NCBI RefSeq assembly: GCF_031755915.1
Contig: NC_083387.1
Coordinates: 19,737,001 to 19,801,000 of the forward strand
Origin: Ziziphus jujuba
Lineage: Eukaryota > Streptophyta > Magnoliopsida > Rosales > Rhamnaceae
Direction: 5' to 3'
Length of the DNA stretch: 64,000 bases
This document shows, piece after piece, positions 21,804 through 31,885 of this stretch. The notes below the pieces were generated by a model that did not search any database, was not told where the DNA came from, and worked only from the letters and a program-made list of their open reading frames with translations. The translations under genes were made by a program, and so were the position numbers. Each line of letters starts with the position of its first letter. Position 1 is the first letter of the stretch.

Positions 21804-24230
21804 TCAACCAACTTGGTTTGTTACTGTATGGCCCTTGGCATTCTCCACTGTATCTATTACCTCCGACTCTTTGGAATATCCCTTCTCTTCTTCACTAGCT
21901 TTGCTGAAAGTTTTGGTGATATCCTTGTCATTGGCTTTTCCAACATCATCTACCATACTGTCTTCTTTAGTTTTTTCACCCACTATATTGTCTTTCTTAG
22001 CTTTCTCACCAATCTCTACAATCTCTTCTTCTTTGACATCTGTTATCACTTGAAGAAGTTCCATAGGGGTAGCGGCAGGGTCCAGCTCCCGGCAACCTTT
22101 AGGAGCATTAGGAGCTTCTTGACCAGTGAGCAAGTATGAAGGGACATGATGAGAGAACCGGAACATCTCTTCTCTTGGAATCCTTCTGACCTCTCTGGGG
22201 TCCAAGTGCCGGTGAAAAACTGTCTTGAAACCGGCTACCTTGATCAGGGGAGTAACGGTAACACCTAATTCTTCACTATAGTCTTCAAGCACCTCCACCA
22301 TGTCATATTTATGTATTACTTCATCTGCTGTTAGTTCATTCCAATCAGGGGACCAATTCCGATACAGAGCCCAAACATCACCTTTCCTGGGATATATACC
22401 AATGGCTCCACGTGCACCTTTTGACCATCGAACCTTGTGTGAAAAAGAATTAAGTGAGTTATTGATTTCATATTTGCCTACTCTGAAATCTCCACATGTT
22501 TTTGAGAAACCAGAAGCAACCCAGTTTAAAGGACCCAATTCAGTATTAGTTTTTGAGTTAAGCCAACTGATACGCATTTTGAATGGATTCAGAGACACCA
22601 CACTATGAATCATGGCATAATACCGAGGCATCCCATCATCATCATCATATGCAGCCCATACCTGATTATCTTCAAAAGACCTTTCAGTTCGATCCTTGTC
22701 AAAATCATGAAAATCTGGGTCAGGGACATTTATTGTCATTGTTTCTAGGGTTTCTGCATCTAACTTGGAACCAGAAGCACCAGGAACTTTCCTAGAAAAT
22801 TCACCAATCTTTGTATCCACTGGCTCACCAGACTTGTCTGGAACAGGGCTTGTGCTACTGTTTCTCACAGTTTTTTCTGCTTTCTCATTTTGATTCCCTG
22901 TTCCATTGACTCCAGGTTTAGCTAATTTAGCTGAGTTCCATTCCTTCAGTTTCTGGCCAATTTCCTTCCTAGCCTTCTCCATGAGCATATTCTGAATTTC
23001 AAGATGGGAAACATCCTTCGTAATACTAAGCTTGGTGATTCCACCGACCCTACCTGCTTCTGATTTGGCCTGTTTAGATCCAGACAAGTTAGCTGCTCCA
23101 GCAGCTTTACCCCCCATCTGATTCATAACATCCCTTCCCTGGGTGCTCGCATTAACATCATCCATCACTCTTCTTCTTTTTGCAGCACTAGACTGCCCCA
23201 TGGATGAAGCACCACTTGTCTTCTTAGAGGAATGATGCTTCCTTCTCAAAGCCTCCTCTCTTTTTGTTGCAGCCTGTGCCTCCTCTCGCTCTCTCTTCAC
23301 TTTCTCATAGGCTTGCTGAACCATGCTTGCAGCTTGAGCAGCTGCTGACGCAGCAGTAGTTCTCGAGAATGGACCCCATTGGAAGTTATTTTGGTTATAT
23401 GGATCAGTCCCACCAGCTCCCACCTTTGGTGAGGTTGAGCTTGTCTTTCCAGCATTCGATGTGCTTTTATTACTTGTTTGATGATTTGAATTCTGCTGTT
23501 TCTGTGAGAAAGTCCATGTGGGAGGCTTTGAACCATTTACAGGAGGTGGGGCTGTTTCTACAGCAAAAAATGCCTCATGGCAATTGGGGCATAGGAGATT
23601 ATGATTGAGATAAACTCTAAGGTACTCATATTGCATCTTGCATCGATGGCACACTGTCCAAAAGGTATTGGGTTTTGGCTTATAAGATGGAGAAGGAGTT
23701 GAAGAATGGCTTGGTCGTGTAGTACTCTTTGGAGGCCTTGCATTGGATTTCGTACTTTTTGTGAAATTGTAAAATCCATTCGTCCCTTTTGATGTTGATG
23801 AACCCCCAGTCATAGGAGCTTTTGTTAATGATTTTGCGTTCCTCTTTTGGTCATATGCTATTCTTTTGGCTTTATCAGACAACAAAGTCCATGCCTCAGA
23901 AATAAGTTTAAATGCTCCCTCAGCTCCTATAGATTTGTTCTTATCAGGATGAAGCATAAGTGCCAGCTTCCTATATTGTTTCCTCACCGCCTCATCGTCA
24001 GCTTGTTGTTCTACACCAAGTATCCCATACCAATCTGCTTCCCCGTTTATTTTGTTCTCAGCAGAAATGTATACATCAAGTGTTGCTAACATTTGGGGAA
24101 TTCCCTCAAGCCCGGGAAACAAATTTTGAGCTTTCAAAGCAAATTTCTTTGCACCCGCAATGTCCTTCGCCATGAACTTCTTCTCAGCAATCTCTTTTGC
24201 CCTGGTAGCTTCATCTTTATTGCAATCCAT
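21804..24230 (-). CDS. DnaJ (Hsp40) protein with C-terminal DUF3444
   Basis: This 808-residue protein is encoded without an intron. Residues 66-130 are a J domain (DWYGILGV, YRKLALMLHPDKN with HPD at 94-96, FKLISEAWTLLSD), which would stimulate Hsp70 ATPase. Residues 190-222 hold two CxxC pairs (CHRC 194-197, CPNC 214-217), a small zinc-ribbon-like motif usual in this plant subfamily. A charged helical stretch at roughly 300-350 (YEKVKREREEAQ) leads to basic clusters such as AAKRRRV that could be nuclear localisation signals. DUF3444 spans roughly 500-710 (DNQVWAAYDDDDGMPRYYAM; GDVWALYRNWSPDWNE). An acidic/lysine-rich tail follows. The start MDCNKDEATRAKEIAEKKF is typical of the family. The gene looks intact and is probably functional; its specific client is unknown. 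Confidence 0.93.
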   Translation of the reverse strand: MDCNKDEATRAKEIAEKKFMAKDIAGAKKFALKAQNLFPGLEGIPQMLATLDVYISAENKINGEADWYGILGVEQQADDEAVRKQYRKLALMLHPDKNKSIGAEGAFKLISEAWTLLSDKAKRIAYDQKRNAKSLTKAPMTGGSSTSKGTNGFYNFTKSTKSNARPPKSTTRPSHSSTPSPSYKPKPNTFWTVCHRCKMQYEYLRVYLNHNLLCPNCHEAFFAVETAPPPVNGSKPPTWTFSQKQQNSNHQTSNKSTSNAGKTSSTSPKVGAGGTDPYNQNNFQWGPFSRTTAASAAAQAASMVQQAYEKVKREREEAQAATKREEALRRKHHSSKKTSGASSMGQSSAAKRRRVMDDVNASTQGRDVMNQMGGKAAGAANLSGSKQAKSEAGRVGGITKLSITKDVSHLEIQNMLMEKARKEIGQKLKEWNSAKLAKPGVNGTGNQNEKAEKTVRNSSTSPVPDKSGEPVDTKIGEFSRKVPGASGSKLDAETLETMTINVPDPDFHDFDKDRTERSFEDNQVWAAYDDDDGMPRYYAMIHSVVSLNPFKMRISWLNSKTNTELGPLNWVASGFSKTCGDFRVGKYEINNSLNSFSHKVRWSKGARGAIGIYPRKGDVWALYRNWSPDWNELTADEVIHKYDMVEVLEDYSEELGVTVTPLIKVAGFKTVFHRHLDPREVRRIPREEMFRFSHHVPSYLLTGQEAPNAPKGCRELDPAATPMELLQVITDVKEEEIVEIGEKAKKDNIVGEKTKEDSMVDDVGKANDKDITKTFSKASEEEKGYSKESEVIDTVENAKGHTVTNQVG

Positions 24231-25180
24231 TTCCCAAGCCTACCCTATTTCTGTTTTATGATTGTCGATATCAGCAAGGCCGCTGCACAGTCCAACAATA
24301 ATCCAGCTACCCCACTAATCGGTAATCAACTCCATTATTCTGGGTTTTCTCATACTTGCAAGGTTAACCTGCCCTTGGCAGCATAGATCCTATTCCACAA
24401 AAACATGGTTCAAGTAAGAAAAAACTGCCATGGAAGAAGGCATAGAAGCCGAAACATGATGCAGCAAATACACAAACATTAAATCAAAACTGGCGAAATA
24501 TAATCACAAACGCATCAAATCAAGTCCAAAACGTAAAACTTAGTTTTAGACCACTGTTTACACCATAATCACCAAATTCAGATACCCAGTTGTCAAACAA
24601 ATCAGAGGGGGTGGATACCGGAAGCCCAAAAAGAGAAAACAGACCGCCAGTGTCCGTCGGTTATTTAACCGATAGCAAATTTTCACCCTGTAAAAACCGA
24701 CCGGTCGGTTCCAGTCGGCCGGTCGGTTCAGGTGGGTTTCGATTTCGACGACAGTGCATAAATATCAGGCATAAATTCATCAAGAACAGTGCATAAATTC
24801 ATCAAGATTCTAAGACAGCAAAACCCAAAATTCATCAAACAAAATCAATTTTTAAAAAGAAAAGGAAAAAACTCCGAAATCAACCAACCTTATACAGTGC
24901 TGGGCGTACCAAGCTCTTAAATGAGAACAGAGAGAGTGGGAGGGTGAGAGACCGAGAGATTTAAATATGAGACAAACAGAATGAGAGACCAGTGCTTGAC
25001 GACGATGAAGCTTGACCAGTGAGAGACCAGTGCTTGATTTATAAATATGAGATTTAATGAGAGAGAGAGAGAGAGATCAGCGGCGTCGAATGACGATCAT
25101 GGAAGGCACAAAGAGTTGACGATTGACGACGATCAGTCTCGGGCGGTGAAGGTTGACGCCGGCGTCGAGATAATCAATGC
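24231..25180 (-). promoter_or_regulatory. 5' leader (possible intron) and promoter region of the DnaJ gene
   Basis: On the minus strand TATAAG|GTTGGT near 24888 is a plausible 5' splice site and TTTTTGTGGAATAG|G near 24390 a plausible acceptor, so a leader intron of about 500 bp may separate the transcription start from the ATG. Further upstream, 24905-25075 is rich in GAGA on the plus strand, i.e. CT-rich on the coding strand, as is common in plant 5' UTRs and core promoters (Y patch). The intron assignment is inference from splice consensus only. Confidence 0.35.
24656..24735. repeat. Cluster of CGG/CCG palindromes
   Basis: TCGGTTATTTAACCGA is an inverted repeat. It is followed by CCGACCGGTCGG (24697-24708), a perfect 12-bp palindrome, and GTCGGCCGGTCGGTTC. 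The local GC content stands out in an AT-rich region. Confidence 0.75.
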
Positions 25181-25880
25181 TTGGAGCTGGGCGACGACCG
25201 ATCTGGTGGGATGAGATGCTGTTGTGTCCGTGAAAAATGGGGGAATTTTTTCAATATTAGGGATTTAGGGTATAAATTTCTTTTAGACAAATATAAAATA
25301 TATAAAGAAATTTTCCCATTTATTATATTTCAAAAGCTAAAATATAAAAACATAGTTGAAATTTAAAAAATCTCAAATACTTACATTTTAGCATGTTAAT
25401 TTCAATTTTTAAAATAATTAGATTAAAAGGAGAAAATGGAAAAAAAAAAAAAAAAAGAAGTTAATAACATTATATTTAAATTAAAAGATAAGAAACATTT
25501 AATGGGAAAAAAAAAATATCTGTTTGTAATTATTATTTTAATAATTAATAAATAGAGTAGAAATGAAAGGGTATGACACACAACCAATATTTTCTTACAG
25601 TACTAGTAATAATAAATGTAATTTTAAGATATTCAAAAATTTATTAAAAACTTTTTCCTTCTTATCTATTTCCCATCAATTTAAAGAAAAAATTAATTAA
25701 AATAAAAAGTTAGATTTTTTTTTTTCTGTTTCATTTTAAATATCCAAGATTAAATATTTTTCTCCTTAATTTTTTTCGTTATTTTATTTCATCAATCTAA
25801 ACTTAGCAAAAGTTCTAATGAAAAAGCGAAGCGATATGATCTGATGATAAAATATTGGCTAATTATATATATATATATAT
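25181..25880. other. AT-rich intergenic, no gene seen
   Basis: There are short AT-rich tracts, poly-A runs and a TA run near 25867. No reading frame of substance is present. Confidence 0.55.
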
Positions 25881-25883
25881 ATA

Positions 25884-26880
25884 AAGGAATATTTTATTTA
25901 AAACCCGAAAGTTTTGAATATATATAAAAATATCTCTAAATTTTTAATAATTTGATCTATATCCCATGATTTTCAGTTTTTTTTCTACTTGGTTATATTT
26001 AATTTATTATTATACTTTTATTAAAGTTAAATTACTATTTTTTTTTTTGCAACAATTAATTTGAAAACTTGAAACTTTTTTATATTTTTATTTAATTTGT
26101 ATTTCAACTATGTGATAATTTTAATTCTTTTTTTCTTCAAAAAAATATATAAATATTTTAATTAGTAAAGCTTTTTTAAACAAGTTAAATGTTTGACAAA
26201 TTTATTTAGTTTAATATAAATCCAAACATTACAATATATTTGACAAATCATAATATATTTTAATATATTTAATTAAATATATTTGATATCTTATCATTCA
26301 GTTAAAAAGCTTATCTAATCAAAATCATTATATATATTTTTTAAGTGAAGAAAAATTATCATGTCGTTTAAATAAAATTAATTAAAGATATATATTAACA
26401 AAATTTTTAAATTTTCATATTATGGGGTGTTTGATAAAAAGAAAAAGTATTAAAAAAAATTGATTTTTGGGAATCAGTTTATAGGGATTCAGTTTCCTGA
26501 GAATGAATTTTTTTGAGATTTTTTTTATAGTGTTTAGTTAATTATAGAAGAAAATAGGACTTATAAGTAATTAAATAAATTTATACATTAAAATTAAAGA
26601 ATAAAATTGTATGTAAAAAAAATACGTAATATCAGTTTCTCAGAGAATTTTAAAATGACACCTCTTAGTAGGATCCACTTTCCCTATCAGTTTCCACATT
26701 ACTATATTTATTTTCTAATAAGATTCACAAATTCATTTTCTTAAAAATTATTCAAATAAGAAAAAATTTTATTTTCTAAGAAATTTTAAATTTCCACTAA
26801 CTTTATCACTACCCAAACACCCCATTAATTACTACAAAATCATTAAAAATAAATAAATTTGCTATTAAAAAAAAAAAGGT
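25884..26880 (+). repeat. Diverged copy C of the AT-rich repeat, with a MITE inserted
   Basis: The segment 25884-26422 aligns with the right half of copy A' (about 29650-30165): the run from AAATTTTTAATAATTT through TTAAATTACTATT, TGTGATAATTTT, TTGACAAATTTATTTA and CTTATCATTCAGTTAAAAAGCTTAT is shared in order. Copy C resumes after the MITE at 26828. It is clearly older than the A/A' pair. Confidence 0.7.
26423..26824. mobile_element. Tourist-like (PIF/Harbinger) MITE with TTA target duplication
   Basis: The element starts TGGGGTGTTTG and ends CAAACACCCCA, a perfect 11-bp terminal inverted repeat with imperfect extension. It is flanked by TTA on both sides (26420-26422 and 26825-26827). Removing the element and one TTA yields CATATTAATTACTAC, which matches the uninterrupted site CATATTAATTATTGC in copies A and A' (near 28275 and 30157). 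A 3-bp TTA duplication and a G-rich TIR are typical of Tourist/PIF-Harbinger MITEs. It is about 402 bp and non-coding. Confidence 0.85.
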
Positions 26881-27469
26881 GTCTAAGGATAATTTAATTT
26901 TACTAAAAATATAAGCTTAACTTACATAGTTACATAGGAGACAAAAAATGTCGATGATATTATAAAAAACTGATGAAGCTTCTGCATTTACCCCAGGCCT
27001 TAAAATTCCCTATAAAAAATAGAAAAATTATAGAAACATACCTTTTAGTTTCAAGATTTTTCATATAGACCCTTGATTATTGATTTGTTGCAGAAACATA
27101 CCCTCATGTTTTATTTTTCCTTCATATACTTTGTTTTGTCTTAACATTGAATAACAACTTTGTAACTCAAAGTTTCCTTTCATTCTATTGCACGTGTTTG
27201 TGCATGGAACATAAGGTGTTAGATGATCTTCAATTGGCTCTAGCTACACAACATAATATTAGTTTAATTTATGAAACTAAATGAAGGATTAACATGTTGC
27301 TAGAAAAAGAGGAAACTATGTGGCATTATAGATCACACTTGAATTGGTTACGGCATCGGGATTAAAATACATGCGTTTTCCACAATTACGCACCACAACG
27401 AAGACGGCGTAACATTATCATGGAGATCATGAATGTTGCTGGGAAATAGGAAGAATGACATGATAGAGT

Positions 27470-28368
27470 TCCTAGAGTGTATATTGACTACTTTTCAACA
27501 AATGTAGAATATAACATGTAGTATATCCTAAATTTTTAAACCTCAACTTATCAGTACTTAAAGAGTTGTTATTTAAAAATATGATTGATTTTAAATAATC
27601 TCAAATAAGTTTATTTTTCCCTTTTAAGTTTTAATATGCTAACAAATTTATATAATCCGTCAATATATTTTTAAAGTTCACTCAATCTTTTGGTTAATAA
27701 TAAAAATCTTAATAGGAAAATCATATTCAATTCTAAGGGGGTATATTCAGTTTATAATTTGAAAATTTTTAAAATTTTTTAGAGGTTTAGAATCATTCGA
27801 TTTAGATTTTAAGGGAGTTCATACAAGTTTAATGACATTCAATTTAGATTTTAATAGATTTTATAAAAGTCCATTAAAATACAAATATAATCAATTAGAG
27901 TTTTGTAAAATTCTTTTAAAATATACAAATATTTAAAAAATTGTTGATTTTAAAAGATTTTAAAAAATGATAGATTTAAATGAATTTAAAAAGATTTTAA
28001 AAATAAAATTATGAAGAAAATTATTAATATAAAACACAACTTGGACCTTAAATATTTGAATAAGTTATATATTTGACAAATTTATTTAATTAAATATATT
28101 TGAAAAATTATAATATGTTAAAATACATTTAGTTAATTCTATTTGATAACTTATCATTTAGTTAAAAAGCTTATATAATTAAAATGATCACATAACATTT
28201 TTTAGTTGAAAAACCATCATATAATTTAAATTAAATTTTTTAAAAATATAAATTGACAACATTTTAAAATCTTCATATTAATTATTGCAAAATCATCCAA
28301 AAAAAAAAAAAGGAATTTAAAGTTGAAAAATTAATTATGGAGACAATCAAACAATGGCGGATTGATTG
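27470..28368 (+). repeat. AT-rich repeat copy A (about 900 bp)
   Basis: It is highly similar to 28929-30250, starting at GTATATTGACTACTTTTCAA and ending at the ACAATC...ACAATGG motif. About 420 bp present in copy A' (about 29509-29926) is missing here at about 28050, including the right end of the MITE embedded in the repeat. Confidence 0.88.
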
Positions 28369-28928
28369 GGTGGTTGTAGAAGAAGTAAGACGACACAGAA
28401 GAAGGAGTGCAGAAGAAGAATTGGATGGAATGGTGAGTTTTGATTTTTTGGTTTTTTTTATTTTTTTTATTTTTTTTTTAATTTTTTTTCTCCCAAAATA
28501 ATTTTTGAAATTAGAAGAAAAAAAAATCAAATAATTAATAATATGAGTAGCATGCGATAACCTTATGGTGAAATCTGTGTGATTTTAATGGAAATGGTAA
28601 TAGAGGGTAATAAGTGTTCAAAAATGTTTTACAACCTTAGGAGTTAATAAAATTAAGAAAATACTACAGTGCAATTTGACCTTTTTTTTATTATGAAATA
28701 TACGAAAAACATGTTAAATCTGTATTTGAATACCTGTCCAAATAACATTATTTCTTATTATAAACAACACTAGTATTAATCCCGAATGATACACGGTATG
28801 TATAAATGCAATAAATAATTTTAACAATTAATTATATTTAAATTGAATCAAATTAATTAACTAAATAATTTTTATTATAACAAAAATTAAAATTAAACAG
28901 GAAATATTGTTCAATAGTTATATTGTTT
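28369..28928. other. Spacer between repeats A and A'
   Basis: It begins with a purine-rich GAAGAAG stretch and a T/A-rich low-complexity tract, then AT-rich unique sequence. No gene is seen. Confidence 0.5.
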
Positions 28929-30250
28929 TTAGGATGTATATTGACTACTTTTCAACAAATGTAAAATATAATATGTAGTATATCCTAAATTTTTAAACCT
29001 CTACTTATCAGTACTTAAAGAGTTGTTATTTAAAAATACGATTGATTTTAAACAATCTCAAATAAGTTTATTTTTCCCTTTTAAGTTTTAATATGCTACC
29101 AAATTTATATAATCCATTGATATATTTTTAAATTTCACTCAATCTTTTGGTTTATAATAAAAATCCTAATAGCAAAACTATATTACATTCTAAGGGGATA
29201 TATTAAATTTAGAATTTGAAAATTTTTAATTTTTTTTTAAAGTTTAGAGGCATTCGATTTAAATTTTAAAAGAGTTCATACAAGTTTAATGATATTCAAT
29301 TCAAATTTTAATAAATTTTATAAAAGTTCATTAAAATATAGATGTATTCAATTAGGATTTTATAAAATTCTTTTAAAATCTACAAATATTCAAAAATTCA
29401 TTGATTTTAAAAGATTTTGAAAAATTATGGATTTAAATAGATTTTAAAAGATTTTAAAAATAAAATTGTGAAGAAAATTGTTAATATAAAATACAACCTT
29501 AACTTTAAAGATTTCATTGGATTGTTATAAATTCTTTATGAAATCTATGAAGTTTCATAACAATCCATTAAATGTTTTAAATTCTATAATTTATTTTAAA
29601 TTTATTAAACTCTAAATTAAATACACCTTTCTTAGTATAATATAAAACAAAATATTTCATTTAAATTCCTAAAATTTTGGATAAATATTAAAAAATCCTT
29701 CAAATTTTTAATAATTTCACTTACACCCATAGCTTTAATGTCTCTTCTATTTTAGTTATTTAAATTACATTTATATTTTTAGTTAAGTTAAATTACTATT
29801 AAATTCTTTTTTTATAATAATTAATTTGAGACTTCAAAACGTTCTTATATTTTAATTAATTTTCATTTAAATTATGTGATAATTTTCATTTAAAAAAAAA
29901 CTATATGATATATTTTAATTAGATAAGGTTTTTTGAATAAGTTATATATTTGACAAATTTATTCAATTAAATATATTTGAAAAATTATAATATGTTAAAA
30001 TACATTTAGTTAAATCTATTTGATAACTTATCATTTAGTTGAAAAGCTTGTAGAATTAAAATCATCACATAACATTTTTTAGTTGAAAAACTATCATATA
30101 ATTTAAATAAAATTAATTAAAAATATAAATTGACAAAATTTGAAAATCTTCATATTAATTATTGTCAAATCATCCAAAAAAAAAAAACAAGAATTTAAAG
30201 TTGAAAAATTAATTATTGAGACAATCAGACAATGGAAGATAGATTGGTGG
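28929..30250 (+). repeat. AT-rich repeat copy A' (about 1.3 kb)
   Basis: This is the direct-orientation duplicate of 27470-28368 and the fullest copy: it keeps the MITE-like core at 29194-29630 and the segment shared with copy C. The interval between copies is about 1.46 kb. Nothing in it codes for protein. Confidence 0.88.
29194..29630. mobile_element. MITE-like element inside repeat A'
   Basis: The left end GGGGATATATTAAATTTAGA and the reverse complement of the right end, GGTGTATTTAATTTAGAG, form an imperfect terminal inverted repeat. The interior is built from short motifs related to GATTTTAAAAGATTTT and TTTATAAAA. Copy A keeps the left end at about 27740 but has lost the right end. Superfamily and exact TSD are unclear. 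Confidence 0.55.
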
Positions 30251-31225
30251 ACTAGTTGTCCAATATTTGGTAAGGAATATACCGGAATGGATTATTTTGT
30301 AATTATTTAAAATAATTATTTTTATAAGTGAAAAATTAAATCATATATTTATATTTGCAAAAAAATATTATATTTAATTAAAGTTTTAAATTTGTATATT
30401 TATATTTACATACAAAATTTTAATATTTTTTTATAGCTACAAATTATATTAATAAATTTTACACACACAAATTATATCAATATTTTTTTTAAATAAATAA
30501 AAATTAAATTATAACACGTCATGCTCTTCTCTTGGGACTCTTTCATCTAGCAATAGACACCATAGGATAGGGTAAGGCAAAAGACGAACAGGTGATCTTC
30601 CAACCAAGTGTGTGACGTCAGAAGTTGAAACTAAAGAAGGTTACCTGGGAACTGAACTCTCTCTCATATTCTTTGATAGGATAGTGGCAACAAGCTTCTA
30701 TAGATAGGGGCAGAAATTTCATGTTCCTCCTATTCAGACACCAATAGAATAACGCAACTTGAGTATTCTGTCTAACCAAAGTAGGTCTTTACCTTGCACA
30801 AACTGACCCAGCTGAGCCAACATAGAACTACAAGATAAGCCAAATTTCTAGAAAATATTATTACTATTTCCATGAAAAAAAAAACAAAATATACAACATA
30901 AGAAATATTATGGCTGGCTATGTTCCAAAGTTTATCTAATCTTAATTTTACGAGCTCTTCCCAATTTGACTAATCAAGGCTCAAGCCAACAAAAGAAAAA
31001 CCCAAAAATAAGTTATATAGCAGTTATCTTGCATCGTCTGCATACCAAGCTAGCATGGAAACCACCTTTAAAAGAAAGTTTTATAGCATTGTCCATAGTA
31101 CATAGGTTACTATCCTTTCCTGCTCCTGGATCAAAAGAGAAAAATAACATTTTATTCCAAGTGCCATAAAGTAAAAGCTAAAATAAACCAGAAAGGTACT
31201 AACTGGACCAATATAATACATCAAA

Positions 31226-31258
<33 letters not shown>

Positions 31259-31490
31259 TGAGGCATTGAGTTAATGTTTTATAATTCATGAAATTCAACC
31301 TGATTCTTACATGCATCGTTCATAAGCAATCTTGGTGTCAAAGCTACTAAGGCAGATTGCGAATGCCTGAAATGCCAAAATTGGATATCAGCAATCCATG
31401 ATAAATAAGTATTTCCCAACTTTTTTCCAAACTGGAGAATTATACTCACTTCACATTGTAGTCATGAAGATTGGGAGAAAATGGACCAAG
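30251..31490. other. Intergenic with possible degraded exons, unrecognised
   Basis: Beyond 30530 base composition is less AT-rich than in the preceding block. On the minus strand short stretches bounded by splice-like signals occur, for example QEQERIVTYVLWTML near 31130-31085 and AFAICLSSFDTKIAYERCM near 31370-31310. I do not recognise a family and the pieces do not join convincingly. A TA microsatellite lies at about 31234-31254. Confidence 0.3.
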
Positions 31491-31782
31491 AGGAAAGTCT
31501 CAATAGTCTTGGTGAAAATAGAATTGAAGTTGTGTACATTATTACGTAAGGTTCTTTCTTACTTAGGACTGAACACATAGCAGAAACTTCATCATATAGA
31601 TACCTCTGCATACCAGTGACCAAACATCCTCAGCTATATACAATGCACGCATGAATCAGCATCATGAACAAAGAGGAAAGCTCAATAGTCTTGGTGAAAA
31701 TAGAATTAAAGTTGTGTATATTATTACGTAAGGTTCTTTCTTACTTAGAACTCAACACATACTAAAAACTTCATCATATAGA
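31491..31782 (+). repeat. Tandem duplication of host sequence (units about 183 bp)
   Basis: Unit 1, 31491-31673, and unit 2, 31674-31782, start with AGGAAAG...CTCAATAGTCTTGGTG and continue through TTATTACGTAAGGTTCTTTC to CATCATATAGAT. The rest of unit 2 lies on the other side of the inserted copia element, at 36680-36756 (ATAGATACC...GAATCAGTATCATGAA). The duplication therefore predates the insertion. Confidence 0.88.
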
Positions 31783-31873
31783 TGTTGTGATCTTTTGATC
31801 ATGAAAAGCAGCTATGTCTCTACACAACATCTATATGATGAAGTTTTTAGTATGTGTTGAGTTCTAAGTAAGA
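31739..31873. repeat. 51-bp perfect inverted repeat with 33-bp loop at the C2 3' junction
   Basis: The left arm 31739-31789 is host unit 2 plus the first seven bases of the element. The right arm 31823-31873 is its exact reverse complement, located inside the element. The arm start is TCTTACTTAGAACTCAACAC. A 14-bp direct repeat TATGTCTCTACACA (31813-31826 and 31886-31899) brackets the inserted right arm. Confidence 0.9.
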
Positions 31874-31885
31874 CAACTTTTTTGG

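Noticed and set aside
21774..22139. Plus-strand frames overlapping the DnaJ gene
   Set aside because: They are antisense shadows of an intact, domain-bearing gene.
30966..31169. Plus-strand frame with IALSIVHRLLSF, reminiscent of ANTH-domain clathrin adaptors
   Set aside because: Only a few residues agree and no neighbouring exon supports it. The minus strand has splice-like signals here instead, so I made no call.
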